Source: Brevipalpus yothersi | Lineage: Eukaryota; Arthropoda; Arachnida; Trombidiformes; Tenuipalpidae | Direction: 5' to 3' | NCBI GenBank assembly: GCA_003956705.1 | Contig: QZCP01000147.1 | Location: 35,359-99,358, forward strand | DNA: 64,000 bases | Shown here: positions 13,551 to 25,141 of the stretch, one piece after another | Numbering within the stretch: position 1 is the stretch's first letter | Layout of the letters: each line of letters opens with the position of its first letter | Notes under the pieces: model-generated | The model's input: the letters and a program-made list of their open reading frames with translations, nothing else | Told to the model about the DNA's origin: nothing | Databases searched by the model: none | Position numbers and translations under genes: made by a program

Positions 13551-16093
13551 TTATTCATCTTCAGAGGAAGTGTTTGAGTCTGATACATCGATGGACTGCA
13601 GTTTGAGTATCAATTCATGAACTTCTTCTAGATCTTTTAAAGCATTGATTATAACCCATTCTGAAAGAAAATTAATTACGAGTCCCCGATTGAGAGTTTT
13701 CCTTTGCTTGAGTTCAAAAGCGACTGTAAAAATCTCGGGGGTTACTTTTTTACACTTATCAACATCGAGGAATTCAAGATTCGAGCTGACTGCTAGAAAT
13801 CTTTTCAAGCCATCATTGGTCACTTCACTTCCTCCAATTGATAGATGTTTGAGGAGCTTGAGACGAGAAAGAGAATCAAGGCTTTGGTTCGAAATCTGAA
13901 AGTGGTAATTAGAGAATGATCATTTGAGGAAAATGAGGCAGAGATTTTGACAACCTTAGAGTATGAAATGTCAAGACATTCTAGGTTCTTGCAGAAGTCC
14001 GGGATTCTGGACACTCCGATATCAGTCAAATCGCTATCATTGAGATAAAGATCCTTGAGTTCCTTGTGGGATCCAATGAAATTGATGAAGTCCCTATCAT
14101 TGATATAGTTATATGGATAGATATAGAGCATCTGGAGATTCTCCATCTTTGGGAGGGCTCCAAAAGTTCTAGAGAAAAACCCTGAGAAGAACCTTTTAGA
14201 TTAAATGTGATGTGTCTGTGAAAACCCACCTACAACTGCGTTGGAGTCGAATTCGAGTTCAATGGCATGTAAGTTTGGAAAAGATCTCCAGACAACTGAG
14301 AGTGCATTCCGTGATATCGATCCAATTCTCAGATCCTTGAGAGATGATCCACAGTTCTCAGCAAGGCGAGTTATACTTTCACCAATTATCTGAAAAAGAA
14401 TTGATTTAGATGATTAGTGAATTGAGGTAGAAATTTTTTTACTCACCTTTTTTAATTCAATACCTATTACTTCCAGGCCAGGAGACAAGTGATCGAAACA
14501 TTCTCCAGTAATGTATTTCTGATTGCGTAGATCCAAATGCTTCAAGTTTCGGGCTTTTTTGAGGTATTCACTGAGATCTTTATCTCTTATGTTGCGACAT
14601 CGAGAAAGATCCAAGACCTAAAATTTTTCAAAGAGCATTCTTTGAAGCGATGAGAAAAAAAGTGATCGAGGATTACCTTCAACTCTGAAAAGAGGTCAGC
14701 AAAATTTCTGAGTGACATTATGTATCCGGATAGGTATAAATCCTCAATTTTTGGGCAACATTGACCTAAAATGAGGGAAGAACATCATAATTCTGATCTA
14801 ATTACAGGTATATCGAGTCTCATGTGAGCAAAGCTGATTCACAACTTCAATCCATCGATTTGGAATATGCGATTGCAACAATGAAAAGACAATACTCAAA
14901 CGATGAACAATGATTTGAGGGACTAACCAATAATCTCCATTGTTAATTCATCGATGGTCGAAGCTGATATATCGTAGCTCAAATGTTTAAGCTTTGGATA
15001 TTTTTTCAAAGTTGCGAATACGTATTCGTTGAGATCTATAAATAGATAGGAATTGATTGAGGTTTCACGTTTGATCTTCTGTAATTCAAGTTCATTCTTG
15101 TATGTGATCAAATCACATAGAATCTGGTTCAATTACAACTTACCAGTGTTTCGTTCGAGAGGGCCAAGTAAGCTAATAGAGAGCTTGAATCTTTCAATAT
15201 CTTGAATGATAGTATTCCATTTCTTGCAAACTATGAGAGAAAAAATTTTAGAGTTTCTAATCGATGTGAACCATTCCGAGTGCTCACCCAATCTACAGGA
15301 AGCCCAATCAGCTGGATTCTTCAAATTGTCAAAAACGATTCGGAAAATTTCATCAGGTAGGTTGTTAATTTGAACAAAATCGGACTCTCGATCTTCATTT
15401 AGAGGCGCTTCTGTGACTCCATTGAAAATCAGTTTTGATGTAAAATCATGACATTTTTCCATTTGTTCAAATCCACTCTTATTACGAGCTTGTATGAAAT
15501 TGTGAACTCTTGATCTTAAAGATTCTCGGGCTGGGTAAATTCTCAGTATCCTATGAAGATGATTGTAAAAACAGTTTTCCACTTATATGTTGCAATTTAC
15601 CGTTCCATTGGTTCTTCACATAAATTTCGGGCGAATTTCCGACCAACAGTTAACTGTTTCTCTGAGGCGTTCAAGGCCTTTTGAGCATCACTTGAGTGCT
15701 CGAAAGTCACGAAGCCATACCTGTTGAGGAATCATAATAAGAGCCACTCATCGAGACGTAATCAAGTGAGAAAGAAAGTCATGAAACAGTTACTAATTTA
15801 TACCCTTTTGAAAGCTTGTTTCCATATTCTTTGACAACATCGAAGTGGCTCACTGGTCCGAAATTTTCCTCAAAGAATCTTTGTAAGCCAGAAGTGAAGT
15901 TCTCCATGCATTTATCCACGTATTCTCTTGGGCTTGAATAATAATAATATGGATCGGACTTAATTCGGTCACGGCATTTCGAACATGTGCCAAGATCCTC
16001 AACAAGCACTTCTTTGAATTCATTTTGAGAAGAAGGTACGAGTGATGGTGAAGATGTCTTGAAATCATCTATGGTGAACATTTCTGACTCCAT
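13551..16093 (-). CDS. RRM-F-box-LRR protein, best-preserved copy
   Basis: The start is ATG at 16093 (MESEMFTIDDF). Exons are approximately 16093-15807 (CSKCRDR four-Cys leader and RRM first half, FGPVSHFDVVKEYGN), 15719-15602 (YGFVTFEHSSDAQKAL), 15549-15295 (F-box core VQINNLPDEIFRIVFDNL and WASCRLG), 15230-15145 (VCKKWNTIIQDIERF), 15035-14928, 14768-14679, 14618-14447, 14390-14230, 14168-13963 and 13896-13551. The last six are LRRs (LDLSRCRNIRDKDLSEYL; LTDIGVSRIPDFCKNLECLDI; LDVDKCKKVTPEIF). I see no stop or frameshift in the exons I followed. The total is about 640 residues. It is used here as the reference for the family. By domain logic it is an SCF substrate receptor with an RNA-binding module; substrate and RNA are unknown. 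Confidence 0.8.
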
Positions 16094-16729
16094 TTGCTAA
16101 TTTCTGTTTCAATTATTAGTACCATTCATCAATTAAACGAAGAGAAATCAACAATTATCGTGTGTAATAATAGAATCAAAGTAAGCCACTGTTGAGACAT
16201 TGGAAGACAATATTGTTTCAAAACAATAGCAGCTTTGATTCAGAGCGCGCAATAATCGAAAGTTTACGAGATCATCTGATCCTTGACACCAGAAGTTTTC
16301 ATCTTGAGTTTGTTGGTGGCTTTTAAATAGGTTCTTTTATTTGCAGACACTTTGATGGTCTTGATTTTGGATGCAACCGCAATCAAAGAAGGTTAGTAAA
16401 TTTTTTTTTGGTTCTACGAGCATCATCAAACCTCCTATCCTCTCTTGATAATCTTTTCATTCGTAATTTTCAGATGGAAGGCTTGTTTCATCGAAATAAT
16501 TTGATATGAATCCTATTTGAGTGATATCCTATGTATTCCTCATCGACTTGACCGATACATGATCCTTACAGGGATGTTTTCGAGTGGATGATTTGGAAAT
16601 CCGTTCCTTCTGCGTTTGAGAGTGGCTAGCAGAATCTTAATTTTCACATTTTCACAGTTATTGACACCCAGGGAATGAAGATGGGGACATTTTAGAATTT
16701 ACATCAGACCACTCCAGTCTGTGCGATAA

Positions 16730-17290
16730 CCACTTGGGTAGCTCGATACAAGAGAGGGGATCAAAGCTCTGATTGGATATTTAGGAGCAGAAGTCAGAGA
16801 TTGATCGTCTAGTTAGAATGGAATAGAACTCTCATCTACCTTGGATTGTGAAATATCAAGAAGTTCCCAATTCTTGCATAAATTCATTACTTTAGAAACT
16901 CCAACATTGGTGGCATAGCGAATATTAGGGAATCGTAGATTTCTGAGTTACTTGAACTATCTGATGAAATCGATTAAGCCCTCATTCTTAATACGATTAC
17001 GTGGGTGGATATCGAGGCGCTGAAGATTCTCAAACTCTGATAAGTTTCCAGGAACTCTAGAAAGATCAACAGATCACCAGTTTCAGATTGAACCTAATAT
17101 GTGAAAAAGTTTTCACCTGCATCATTTCCTTGAAGTTCGAGACTGTTCAAGTTTGGAAAAGATTTTCATACCATTGAGAGTGTCCTCCATGATATCGATC
17201 CAACTTTGAATGCTTTCTGAGAGAATTTGCAGTTCTGAGTGAGTCCAATTATGCTTTCATACATAATCAGATAATGAATTGATCATGTTA
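16730..17290 (-). pseudogene. LRR relic of the RRM-F-box-LRR family
   Basis: Fragments of LRR exons in minus orientation align with the middle LRR exons of the neighbouring genes, but the frames are broken and no F-box or RRM is seen. An equivalent relic, with the same breaks in outline, lies at 59650-60180, so it was already dead when the block was duplicated. The remainder to 17800 has no recognisable gene. Confidence 0.5.
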
Positions 17291-17804
17291 ATCAGTAAAC
17301 GAGTTAAAAACTTTCTTATTCGATCAGAAGTCATAATTGATAGGTAAGATTATCTGATGCTCTACGTTAGGCTAGAAACTTGGTGATAAGCTAGAGCGAA
17401 GAATTGATCTGCCAATGAATTTGGGCTTTTAAGCGAGAAGAAATGAGTTCAAAGCCAAATTCTATTCTCTGACGTTCTATGAGAATTCACTCAATAAAAC
17501 ATATCTAAAGCGATTATTCATTCCATTTTTATCAATCTTGAGTCAAAATCCTTGAGAAGTTGAAAAGTGTCTCGAGAAAAAGATATCGATCACAGAAAAG
17601 AATGAGAAGATTCACGAGGCTCTGGAAAATCTTAAAGGAACAGTTAGAAGAATCAATAGCTCGAAAATTTTTTTTCTCTTCAATGAGCTCCTCTCGCTAG
17701 CTCATACCTCAATGATAATGGTGAATTCCATTCAAACCATCAGGGATAAGTAGATTTATTTGATTCAATGAACATTACAAAGCCAAAAAGCGAGCTCAAT
17801 CCAA

Positions 17805-20244
17805 TTATTCATCATCATATTCGTGATCTTCGGAAGAGAAGTCTGTTAGAAAGCGAGGATCCACTCTAAGTGCTATATCATAGATATCTTGAGGATCTCT
17901 TAAGGAGTTGATCAATACTTCTTCTCGACAATAACAAACTGTGAGTTGATGATTTAGAAATCCAGTTTGCCTGAGTTCGAGAACGGCTAGCAAAGTGTCG
18001 GTTGTTATCTGTTGACACCAACTGACATCCAGAGAACCAAGGCTGGGACAAACTTTTAGAAATTTTTTAAGGCCATCGTCAGTCACTTCAGTCTCTGCGA
18101 GAGATAGATTTTCAAGATGACAGAGAAAGTCGAGGCTTCGGTCCGAAATTTGAAATCATAGATAAGAAAGTCATCATTTATTGGGGATAAGAATATGTTT
18201 TTCTCAACCTTAGAGCCTGAAATATCAAGGCGTTTTAAGTTTATGCAGAAATCCGGTATTCTGGAAACTCCAGCATCAGTCAAATAGCACCAACCAGCAA
18301 AACTTATGTCTCTGAGCTTCTTGCATGGTCTGATGAAACTGATGAAATCTTGATCACTGATCGGATTATATGGGTAGATACAAAGATTCTCAAACCTTGG
18401 TGTGGTTCCAAAAACTACAGCAAGAGTGGTTGAAAAAGACGTCTTTGATTGCACTCCTGATCTGAAGTTTCTCGACTTTTGGATATCTTGCAGTTCAAGA
18501 GTTTCTAAGTTTGGAAAGAATTCCCATATAACTAAGAGTGACTTCAATAATATCGGTCCAATTTTGAGTGTTATCAGAGAATATTTACACTTTCGTGCGA
18601 GTTTTTTTATACTTCCATCCATAATCTAGACACAAATTGATCAGGCAATCAGACAGAATTAATGTGAGAGTTACCTTATTAACATTATCACACTGCCTGA
18701 TGTCAAGTCCTTCCAATTCGGATAAATTATGGAAGCATTTGCCAGTTATATCTCGTCCATGAACCTTCAAATCGTTCAAATCACAAGCAATTTTGAGAAT
18801 TACACAGAGCTCTCTCAGGTAAGCAATTCGGAGTTCAGAACCTGAAAATGAATTATAATCAAAAACAAGGGAGAACGACTGGAAATTACCTTCAATCGCG
18901 GAAAGTGTTCAACAAAGTTTTTGAGAAAAATTGTGTTCCCAGAACTAGCGTGCAATTTCTCAATCATCGGACAGCATTGACCTACGATGAATAGATGGAT
19001 TTTGATCTAGCTACGCTCAAAATGATCAATATTGAAGGGAACATACGGACAATCTCCACAGTTAATTCATCCAGGATGAAATTGAATGAGTGGAGGTTCA
19101 ATTCAATCAGCTTTGGGAATTTTTTCAAGATTGCGAATACGTATTCATTGAAATCTAAAAACAAGTGAAAATTGATGAGTAATTTGTTCAGATTTCTCAT
19201 TCAGCAAGAACTTTCTGTTGTTTTTGGGATTAAGTATCAAATCAGATTGAACTGTTGACAATCAAAATTTACCAGTATGAGGTTCTTCAGAGCCCCATAA
19301 AGAAATACTACGGTAGGACTATTGTATATCTTGGATAATAGTATTCCATTCCCTGCATAATTCAAGCAAAATTTGCAAATTTTCATAGCAACAACTAGCA
19401 TCTCGTAGTCTTACCTAATCGACAGGAAGCCCAATCAGTTTCAGATCCGAAAGCATTGAAATTTTTCAAATGGGAATCGACATGGCCACTAGGTGTACAA
19501 TTCAAGCATTCGAAAATGATCCAAAAAATCTCATCAGGTAGGTTATGGATCCCAAAGGAGTCATGGTCTCGCTTTTCAGGGGGTGGCTTTCCTTTCATTT
19601 CCCTTGAGCCTCTCTTGACTCGTCCAGCAATCAATTTCGATATAAAATTGTATTTTTCAAATCGTTCTATTTCACTTCCCTTACGGGCTCGTACGAAATC
19701 AAGAACTTTCAATCTCAATGATGCTCGCGCAGCAGAGATCTTGAATGTTCTAAGAGAAAGATAGTTTTAAAACTTTATAAAATACTGGAAATTCTACCTT
19801 TTTTGGGGTTCATCCTATATATCTCTACAAAATTCTTCATCAACTGTTCCTCTGGTGCATTCAAAGCTTTCTGTAGGTCACTTGAGTATTTGAAAGTTAC
19901 ATATCTGTTGACAAAACATGAATGGGGAGTTGCTTCAAGGAAAAATCAAATGAAAAATGGATAGAATGCTCTCTTAAATAATTATCAAGACATACCCTGG
20001 CGAAAAACTATTCCTATTGTATTTAACAACATTGAAGTGGCTAACTTGGATAAAATTCTGATCGAAGAATTCACGTGAAGAGACTGTGTAGTCGTCCATC
20101 CTTGAATACTGATCAAATGAAATTTGGAAAAAAATTTTGAGGCTGGCGATAAGAACTTACACGATTTCCAAGATTCTCCACGAGTAACACAGATTGAGGA
20201 GTCGCGAGAGATGACGATATCTCCAGGTCACTGATGGAGCACAT
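17805..20244 (-). CDS. RRM-F-box-LRR protein with shortened RNP1
   Basis: The first exon starts at ATG 20244 (MCSISDLEISSSLATPQ, then LLVENLGN). The RRM first half is near 20095-19998 (FNVVKYNRNSFSPG). The next exon, near 19907, reads YVTFKYSSDLQKALNAP, so RNP1 is GYVTF instead of GYGFVTF: two residues of the motif are missing. F-box exon 19718-19415: FGIHNLPDEIFWIIFECL and WASCRLG. LRR exons follow to 17805; the last, about 18160-17805, has SLGSLDVSWCQQITTDTLLAVL and an acidic end (DFSSEDHEYDDE). The F-box and LRR parts look functional. The RRM may be impaired because two of the RNP1 core residues are lost. Splice junctions were read by eye. Confidence 0.65.
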
Positions 20245-20259
20245 TGTTATCCCAATTTC

Positions 20260-21890
20260 GATATCCACTCACTTGCTAGATGAGTTCAGAAATCTAATTG
20301 TTCTCGATTAGTCTGATTTCCTCACTAGCAAAATAAAATTTGTCAATATTCATTCGATAGCTGAATGACTTGAACAACACTTTGTAATAGGAATGTCATT
20401 CAAGTGTAACAAGCTTTGATGATCTAATAATAAGGGCATCAGGTGATTTAGAGAGTGAGTAGTGATGTGCTCACTGTTTGGTGAATTGGGAAATGAGTAT
20501 CTCTGTTTCAAATCGCGCAACGATCAAAAAACTTATCCATCAAGTTGATGAGCTGGATCTGAGCCTTATGTGATAATTGAATAGTGTAAAGTGTAAACTA
20601 TGTGTTAAATAATTGTGGATTAATTATGGATTAATTGTGGATCGATTGTAAAATGACTGGAAGATTGTCAGAGGTTGACTGAGAAATTGTCATTAAATCA
20701 GTCGATAGGTCTGCAAATCAGATTCAAAAATGAATAAGAAGAAGAGTGAATACACACATCTCAATGCAAATTGGTCTCCTAAACTGTAGGAAAAAATAGA
20801 ATTCGTGTAACAACAGCAATCGACAGAATGATTGAAGGTCATTGGGTGATAGGACTAAATGAAGGGAATTTAAAAGACAAGGAGGAGTTAATATTAACCA
20901 GAAATATTACAATCGTTACCAGAGTGGATAATAACTGTGCAATAGTTACCTTCAGGTGATAGGTGATTGAAAAATGTGCTTCATCGATCTCATTTTTCTT
21001 TCTTGCCCTAAAAAGCAATATCAGTAAAATAATTTCTATGCCAAATTTGTAGGTAAGAGAAGAGGAAATCTATTCGAATTTTTTGCTTCTCAGCTGCCGA
21101 GTCACTTTTCTTCAGGGTGATAGAATTGTTCACATCATGAAAATTGTTAGATTCAATCAGTCAGTAGAAGCTATTAACAGGAATGAAAACATGTCCAAAA
21201 GTCTGAACGAATAACCGGTCTTATCTACAAAAGACCCCATCATTAAACCAAATACTCTACCAATTGATCATTCTATTTTCCTTGATGGATATTCTTTGAG
21301 AATTTTTCTATTCTCACTCCAATCACCTGCAGAGTGACTGATGAAACTAGTTATAGCCAAATATACTATTATTCCATGAATCTTAATGACTTTTTTCTGA
21401 GTAACCAATCCAACTCAGGGTGAAAAAATAGACATTAGCTTGAGTTCCTCTGACATTCGAGTATCATTTACTAGGCTCTCGAATATTTTTTCGAGAGAGC
21501 TGACAGGATCAAAAACAATTTTGTAATATTTTTCCACAGAAGATACTAACAAAACAGAATGAGGATACAAAGAATTAGTAGGTTTGTCAGAATTAAGGTA
21601 AGGCAAATCTGAATTGATGTGTTAGGGAATCCAACCTCTTCTTGTTAGCTTACGAGTAATTCTCGTTTCAGAATGAGAACGGACATGAATTCGGTCAGAT
21701 TTATATGATTTGAGCAGATCAGTTGATTAATTAGACATGGAAAGGCAAATCAAATAATTTTTATGCACAACTATTCATTTCTATCGGCTCTTTCACATCC
21801 AGAACAGGTTTCCATTCCAACTTTGATATATTTGCCATCAGTGGGAAAATGTTCAATTCAGAGAGATATTATCCAACGTCTAGTTCGTAA
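20260..21890. other. Intergenic, duplicated at 60960-62320
   Basis: No gene is recognised. From about 20766 onward the sequence matches 60960 onward closely (for example TTGGTCTCCTAAACTGTAGG in both), through to the LRR gene at 21905. The other copy carries about 235 extra bases at about 61185-61425 relative to this one. Confidence 0.55.
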
Positions 21891-21904
21891 TATGTATCAT
21901 CCGA

Positions 21905-23090
21905 TCAATGATCTAATCGAAGCGTAGTTCGTATGTATCTTGTCAGCTTTTTATCCTTTATCGATACCTTCCCACAATCATGATGGATAGAAAGTTGAAG
22001 ATTGAGGAGTCCAGCTTTTTTGAGATCAAAAGCGGTGAGAAAGGTCTCGACTGTCACTTTATTACACCCACGAACATTCAGAAAACGAAGGTTCCGACAA
22101 CTTGTAAGGATTTCTCTCACGCCATCATCTGTTACATCAGTGTGTTTGAGCGATAGACTCTCGAGAATCTGGAGATGAGAAAGAGAGTCCAGGCTTCGAT
22201 CCGAAATCTAAAATAAAAAATTAGAAATTAGTAATTGAAGAACAGTCATTCACAGGAAATCAATTATAAGTCTCATTCCAACCTCGGAATGTGAAATATC
22301 GAGATATCTTAGATCCTTGCAGAAATAAGGTATTCTAGAAACACTCGTGTCAGTTAAACTTCCAGGGCCACGACCACGACCACGAATACGGAGACTCTTG
22401 AGATTTTTGCATGATCCAATGAGATTGATGAAGTCCATCTCGTTGGATACTCCAAAGATGAGACTCTCGAGCTTCTCGAAGTTTGGTTCAATCTTCGAAA
22501 CCTCGGGAAAAACATCTGAAAGAAAATCAAATATCATTTCAGCACACCATACAGGTAGGGATTTTACCTCCATACTTAAACGAGAGTTCAAGAAAATGTA
22601 ACTCTGAAAAGAATTTACTGGCAACAAAGAATGCATTCTTAGATATTGGACCAATCTTCAGTACTTTGAGAGAGGGAGATTTGCAGCTATGAGCAAAATT
22701 GATCAAACTTTCATCGGTTATCTGAAGAAAAATTTGAATTTAAATTTCCATAAATTAATCAAGAAAAACGTTACTATTTACATTCGGACACTCCAAGATG
22801 TCCAGGGACTTCAGCTTGGACAAGTGGCGAAAGCATTCTCCAGTAATGTGTTTCAGCCCACATATGTTCAAATCCTCCAAGTTTTGAGCGATTTCCAGAA
22901 ATTCGCCTAGATCCTCTTCCCTCAAGTTGTTATAGCCAGAAAGATTCACGGTCTAGGGAATTTTCGGAAAAAACTCTGAGAAACAACAACAAAGAAGCCA
23001 GATTGCAAAGTACCTTCAGGCTTGGACAGAGCTCAGCAAGATCTTTGAGAGACGTTACATAAGTTGTGTGGANTTTTTGACGGCGCCATA
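21905..23090 (-). CDS. LRR-only, 5'-truncated member of the family
   Basis: The last exon, about 22207-21905, reads ISDRSLDSLSHL at its start and then SCRNLRFLNVRGCNKVTVETF. Upstream LRR exons are near 22480-22290 (LTDTSVSRIPYFCKDLRYLDI), 22720-22570, 22949-22785 (LSGYNNLREEDLGEFLEIAQ) and 23090-23010. Homology stops at about 23090, beside an undetermined base at 23073. No RRM or F-box is found upstream, so this is a truncated gene or pseudogene. It may also be an assembly break. The twin copy runs past the end of the window from 62330. Confidence 0.6.
23073..23073. other. Undetermined base (N)
   Basis: The only ambiguous base seen in the window. It coincides with the point where LRR homology stops, so the truncation here should be treated with caution. 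Confidence 0.95.
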
Positions 23091-23479
23091 TTCGAAAGTT
23101 GACGGGTTGAAAATATTCTTTGAGAATAGAATTCTCTTTGATTCGATGCCTCAAGGGAGAGTAGAATTTCGATGCTTAGTTGCTACAATTTTAGTTGGCT
23201 TTTGAATTATAATTCAAGGTCAATATTCACATCAAAAATTAACTGTCTATCATATTTTTCATGAGACGATGATGAATTCTAGACAATCACAACTAAAGAG
23301 GCAAAGCTTTGAATGCCCATCGATTGAGTGTGAATTAAATCATAGGTTTTTGGGCTTAGCGAAACAATAATCACGTCAAGCTGGTATTATAACATTTTTT
23401 TCCAATTTTAGGTTATTTTTCCAACTATGAATGATGTTGAGATTGGAATTAACATTCAACGAGTAATGAAAAATATGCA

Positions 23480-24360
23480 AGCAAATTCTAACGAAGATAT
23501 TTGAAATAAAAGAGAAATTCTTTCAAAGCACAAAAGTATCAAAAACTGAATTTGGCAGCGTAGATCCGATAAAAGATAAAGATTTCAAGAAAATGATGCC
23601 CTTCTCTATGAATCCTTAAAATACTAATTAATTGTGACAATAACGAGACTAGGGATAGCGTGAGCTTATCAGGTGGAACTAAATAGAGACATCAGGTTGT
23701 TGCTTTGAGACTCTGATTTGATATTTTCATCAGAGCCACAACGAAGAGCATACAATCGCTCCAAATCATGTATATCGTTCAAGCCTCTCAAGGCATTAAT
23801 TTTTCAATCGTCCCACAGTATTCAATGACAAGTCGAGGGTTGAGAAGCTTTTTACAGTTCAGGCATAAGACTGTGAAAAAAGTTTGGGGGGTCACCAATT
23901 TACAATTATCATCTGAAAAGCAGAAATGAAGTTATCAAACAGACCCGTTCCATCTGTCTCGAAGTAACATCGAGAGAGGCGAATATATTTTTCTGATGTG
24001 AGTTCCATAAATCTTCTGTCGATGAGTCCTTTCAATTTCGAATCTATGCATAGATTTTAAAAACAGATTTGAAGAGAGATTTGACTCACTTTGGCTGATA
24101 CAATGTATACATGTACATATTTTACATGTATATATGTATATGTATCTCATAGGCCCCAATGCGGGCATTGTAGTATCTTTTCATGGCATATGTTCTTATA
24201 CTTTCCCAGCAATATTTAATCATGAGTTGAGGATTGAGAAGCTCTACACTTGAGAACGAAGACTGTTAAGATAGCCTGAGGCTAATTAGAATGACATCAA
24301 AAAACGTTGAGGAAACTCAATTTCGAACATCCCACATCTTGCAAGTAGAACTTACCTGGT
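23480..24360 (-). pseudogene. Relics of LRR last exons
   Basis: About 23480-23910 is a damaged duplicate of 7400-7850, the fragment at 7608-7986. About 24190-24350 resembles the last LRR exon of the gene at 4513-6875, with frames broken. An AT-rich run of TGTATA/TACATG dinucleotide-like repeats lies between them at about 24103-24150. Confidence 0.5.
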
Positions 24361-24768
24361 TTCGTCATTCTCAATTCTTTGAGATTTAGAGTGTTTAAAA
24401 AATTCGTGGTTTAATCAGTTAGTTGTTTGTTGAATCACATAGCTCCCCAACGAAGAGGAATTGCCAACAACTTTCCTTCCTAACAATAATGTATCATCGT
24501 CATAGTGCTCTTTTATCTGCCAGTACCTTCCTTGGAAATTCATACGAAGCAACGAAATTCTGGGGGCAACTTCTCTCCATTTTTTAGGTGACTCAAATCT
24601 TTGAAAGAGGAGAATAATTTTCACAGTAACATACTCCACTGGTGTAGTGTCTTTATCAAAGAGTAGCTACTTTTTGTATTCAGCTGATCAACTTGCTCAT
24701 ATGAGCAAGTTTTTAGACAATGGCGCAATCTGGAGCAGAGCTACTAATTCTATTGTAATTGTAGGCTG

Positions 24769-24847
24769 GTGTGTTCTCTCAGCCTAATTGGTGAGGTGCT
24801 TGCATCTTACTTAATAGGTACCGGGTTCGCCTCCCCGTTGCACTCAC
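24769..24847 (+). repeat. tRNA-like head of a probable SINE
   Basis: A 79-nt segment can be folded like a tRNA. Five of seven acceptor pairs form between GTGTGTT at 24769-24775 and CACTCAC at 24841-24847. An A-box-like AGCCTAATTGG is at 24781-24791 and a B-box-like GGGTTCGCCTCC at 24823-24834. The T-arm CGGG/CCCG pairs. The anticodon arm is poor, so this is not a working tRNA gene. The body probably continues to about 25000 and includes an imperfect hairpin near 24900-24926. Confidence 0.45.
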
Positions 24848-25141
24848 AAGGGAGGGGGCAGAATTGATAATCGGGAATCTGGGAATTAGGTGTACCATTG
24901 GAGAGTACTGCGAAGCACTACACTCCACATGAAATATTCCGTCCCATCTCCAATTCTTAACGGAGATACGAGGCAGCGGAATTCAAATTTTCCCATTGTA
25001 ATGGCAATGGCAAATGTCATTTTTGACCAAAAACTTTTCAAATCACTCTAAATTCACAGAAACACAATTAACATTGATATTCGTGTTTAATTCAATCCAA
25101 TTATCGGTGTAAATTTGGGTGACAGGAGATAACCCATACCC

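Noticed and set aside
25003..25060. Left terminus of the first Spy-like transposon
   Set aside because: Partial resemblance to the right end (GGCAATGGC…TTTTTGACCAAAAAC), but the required AAA flank is missing and the match is gapped, so it is not called.
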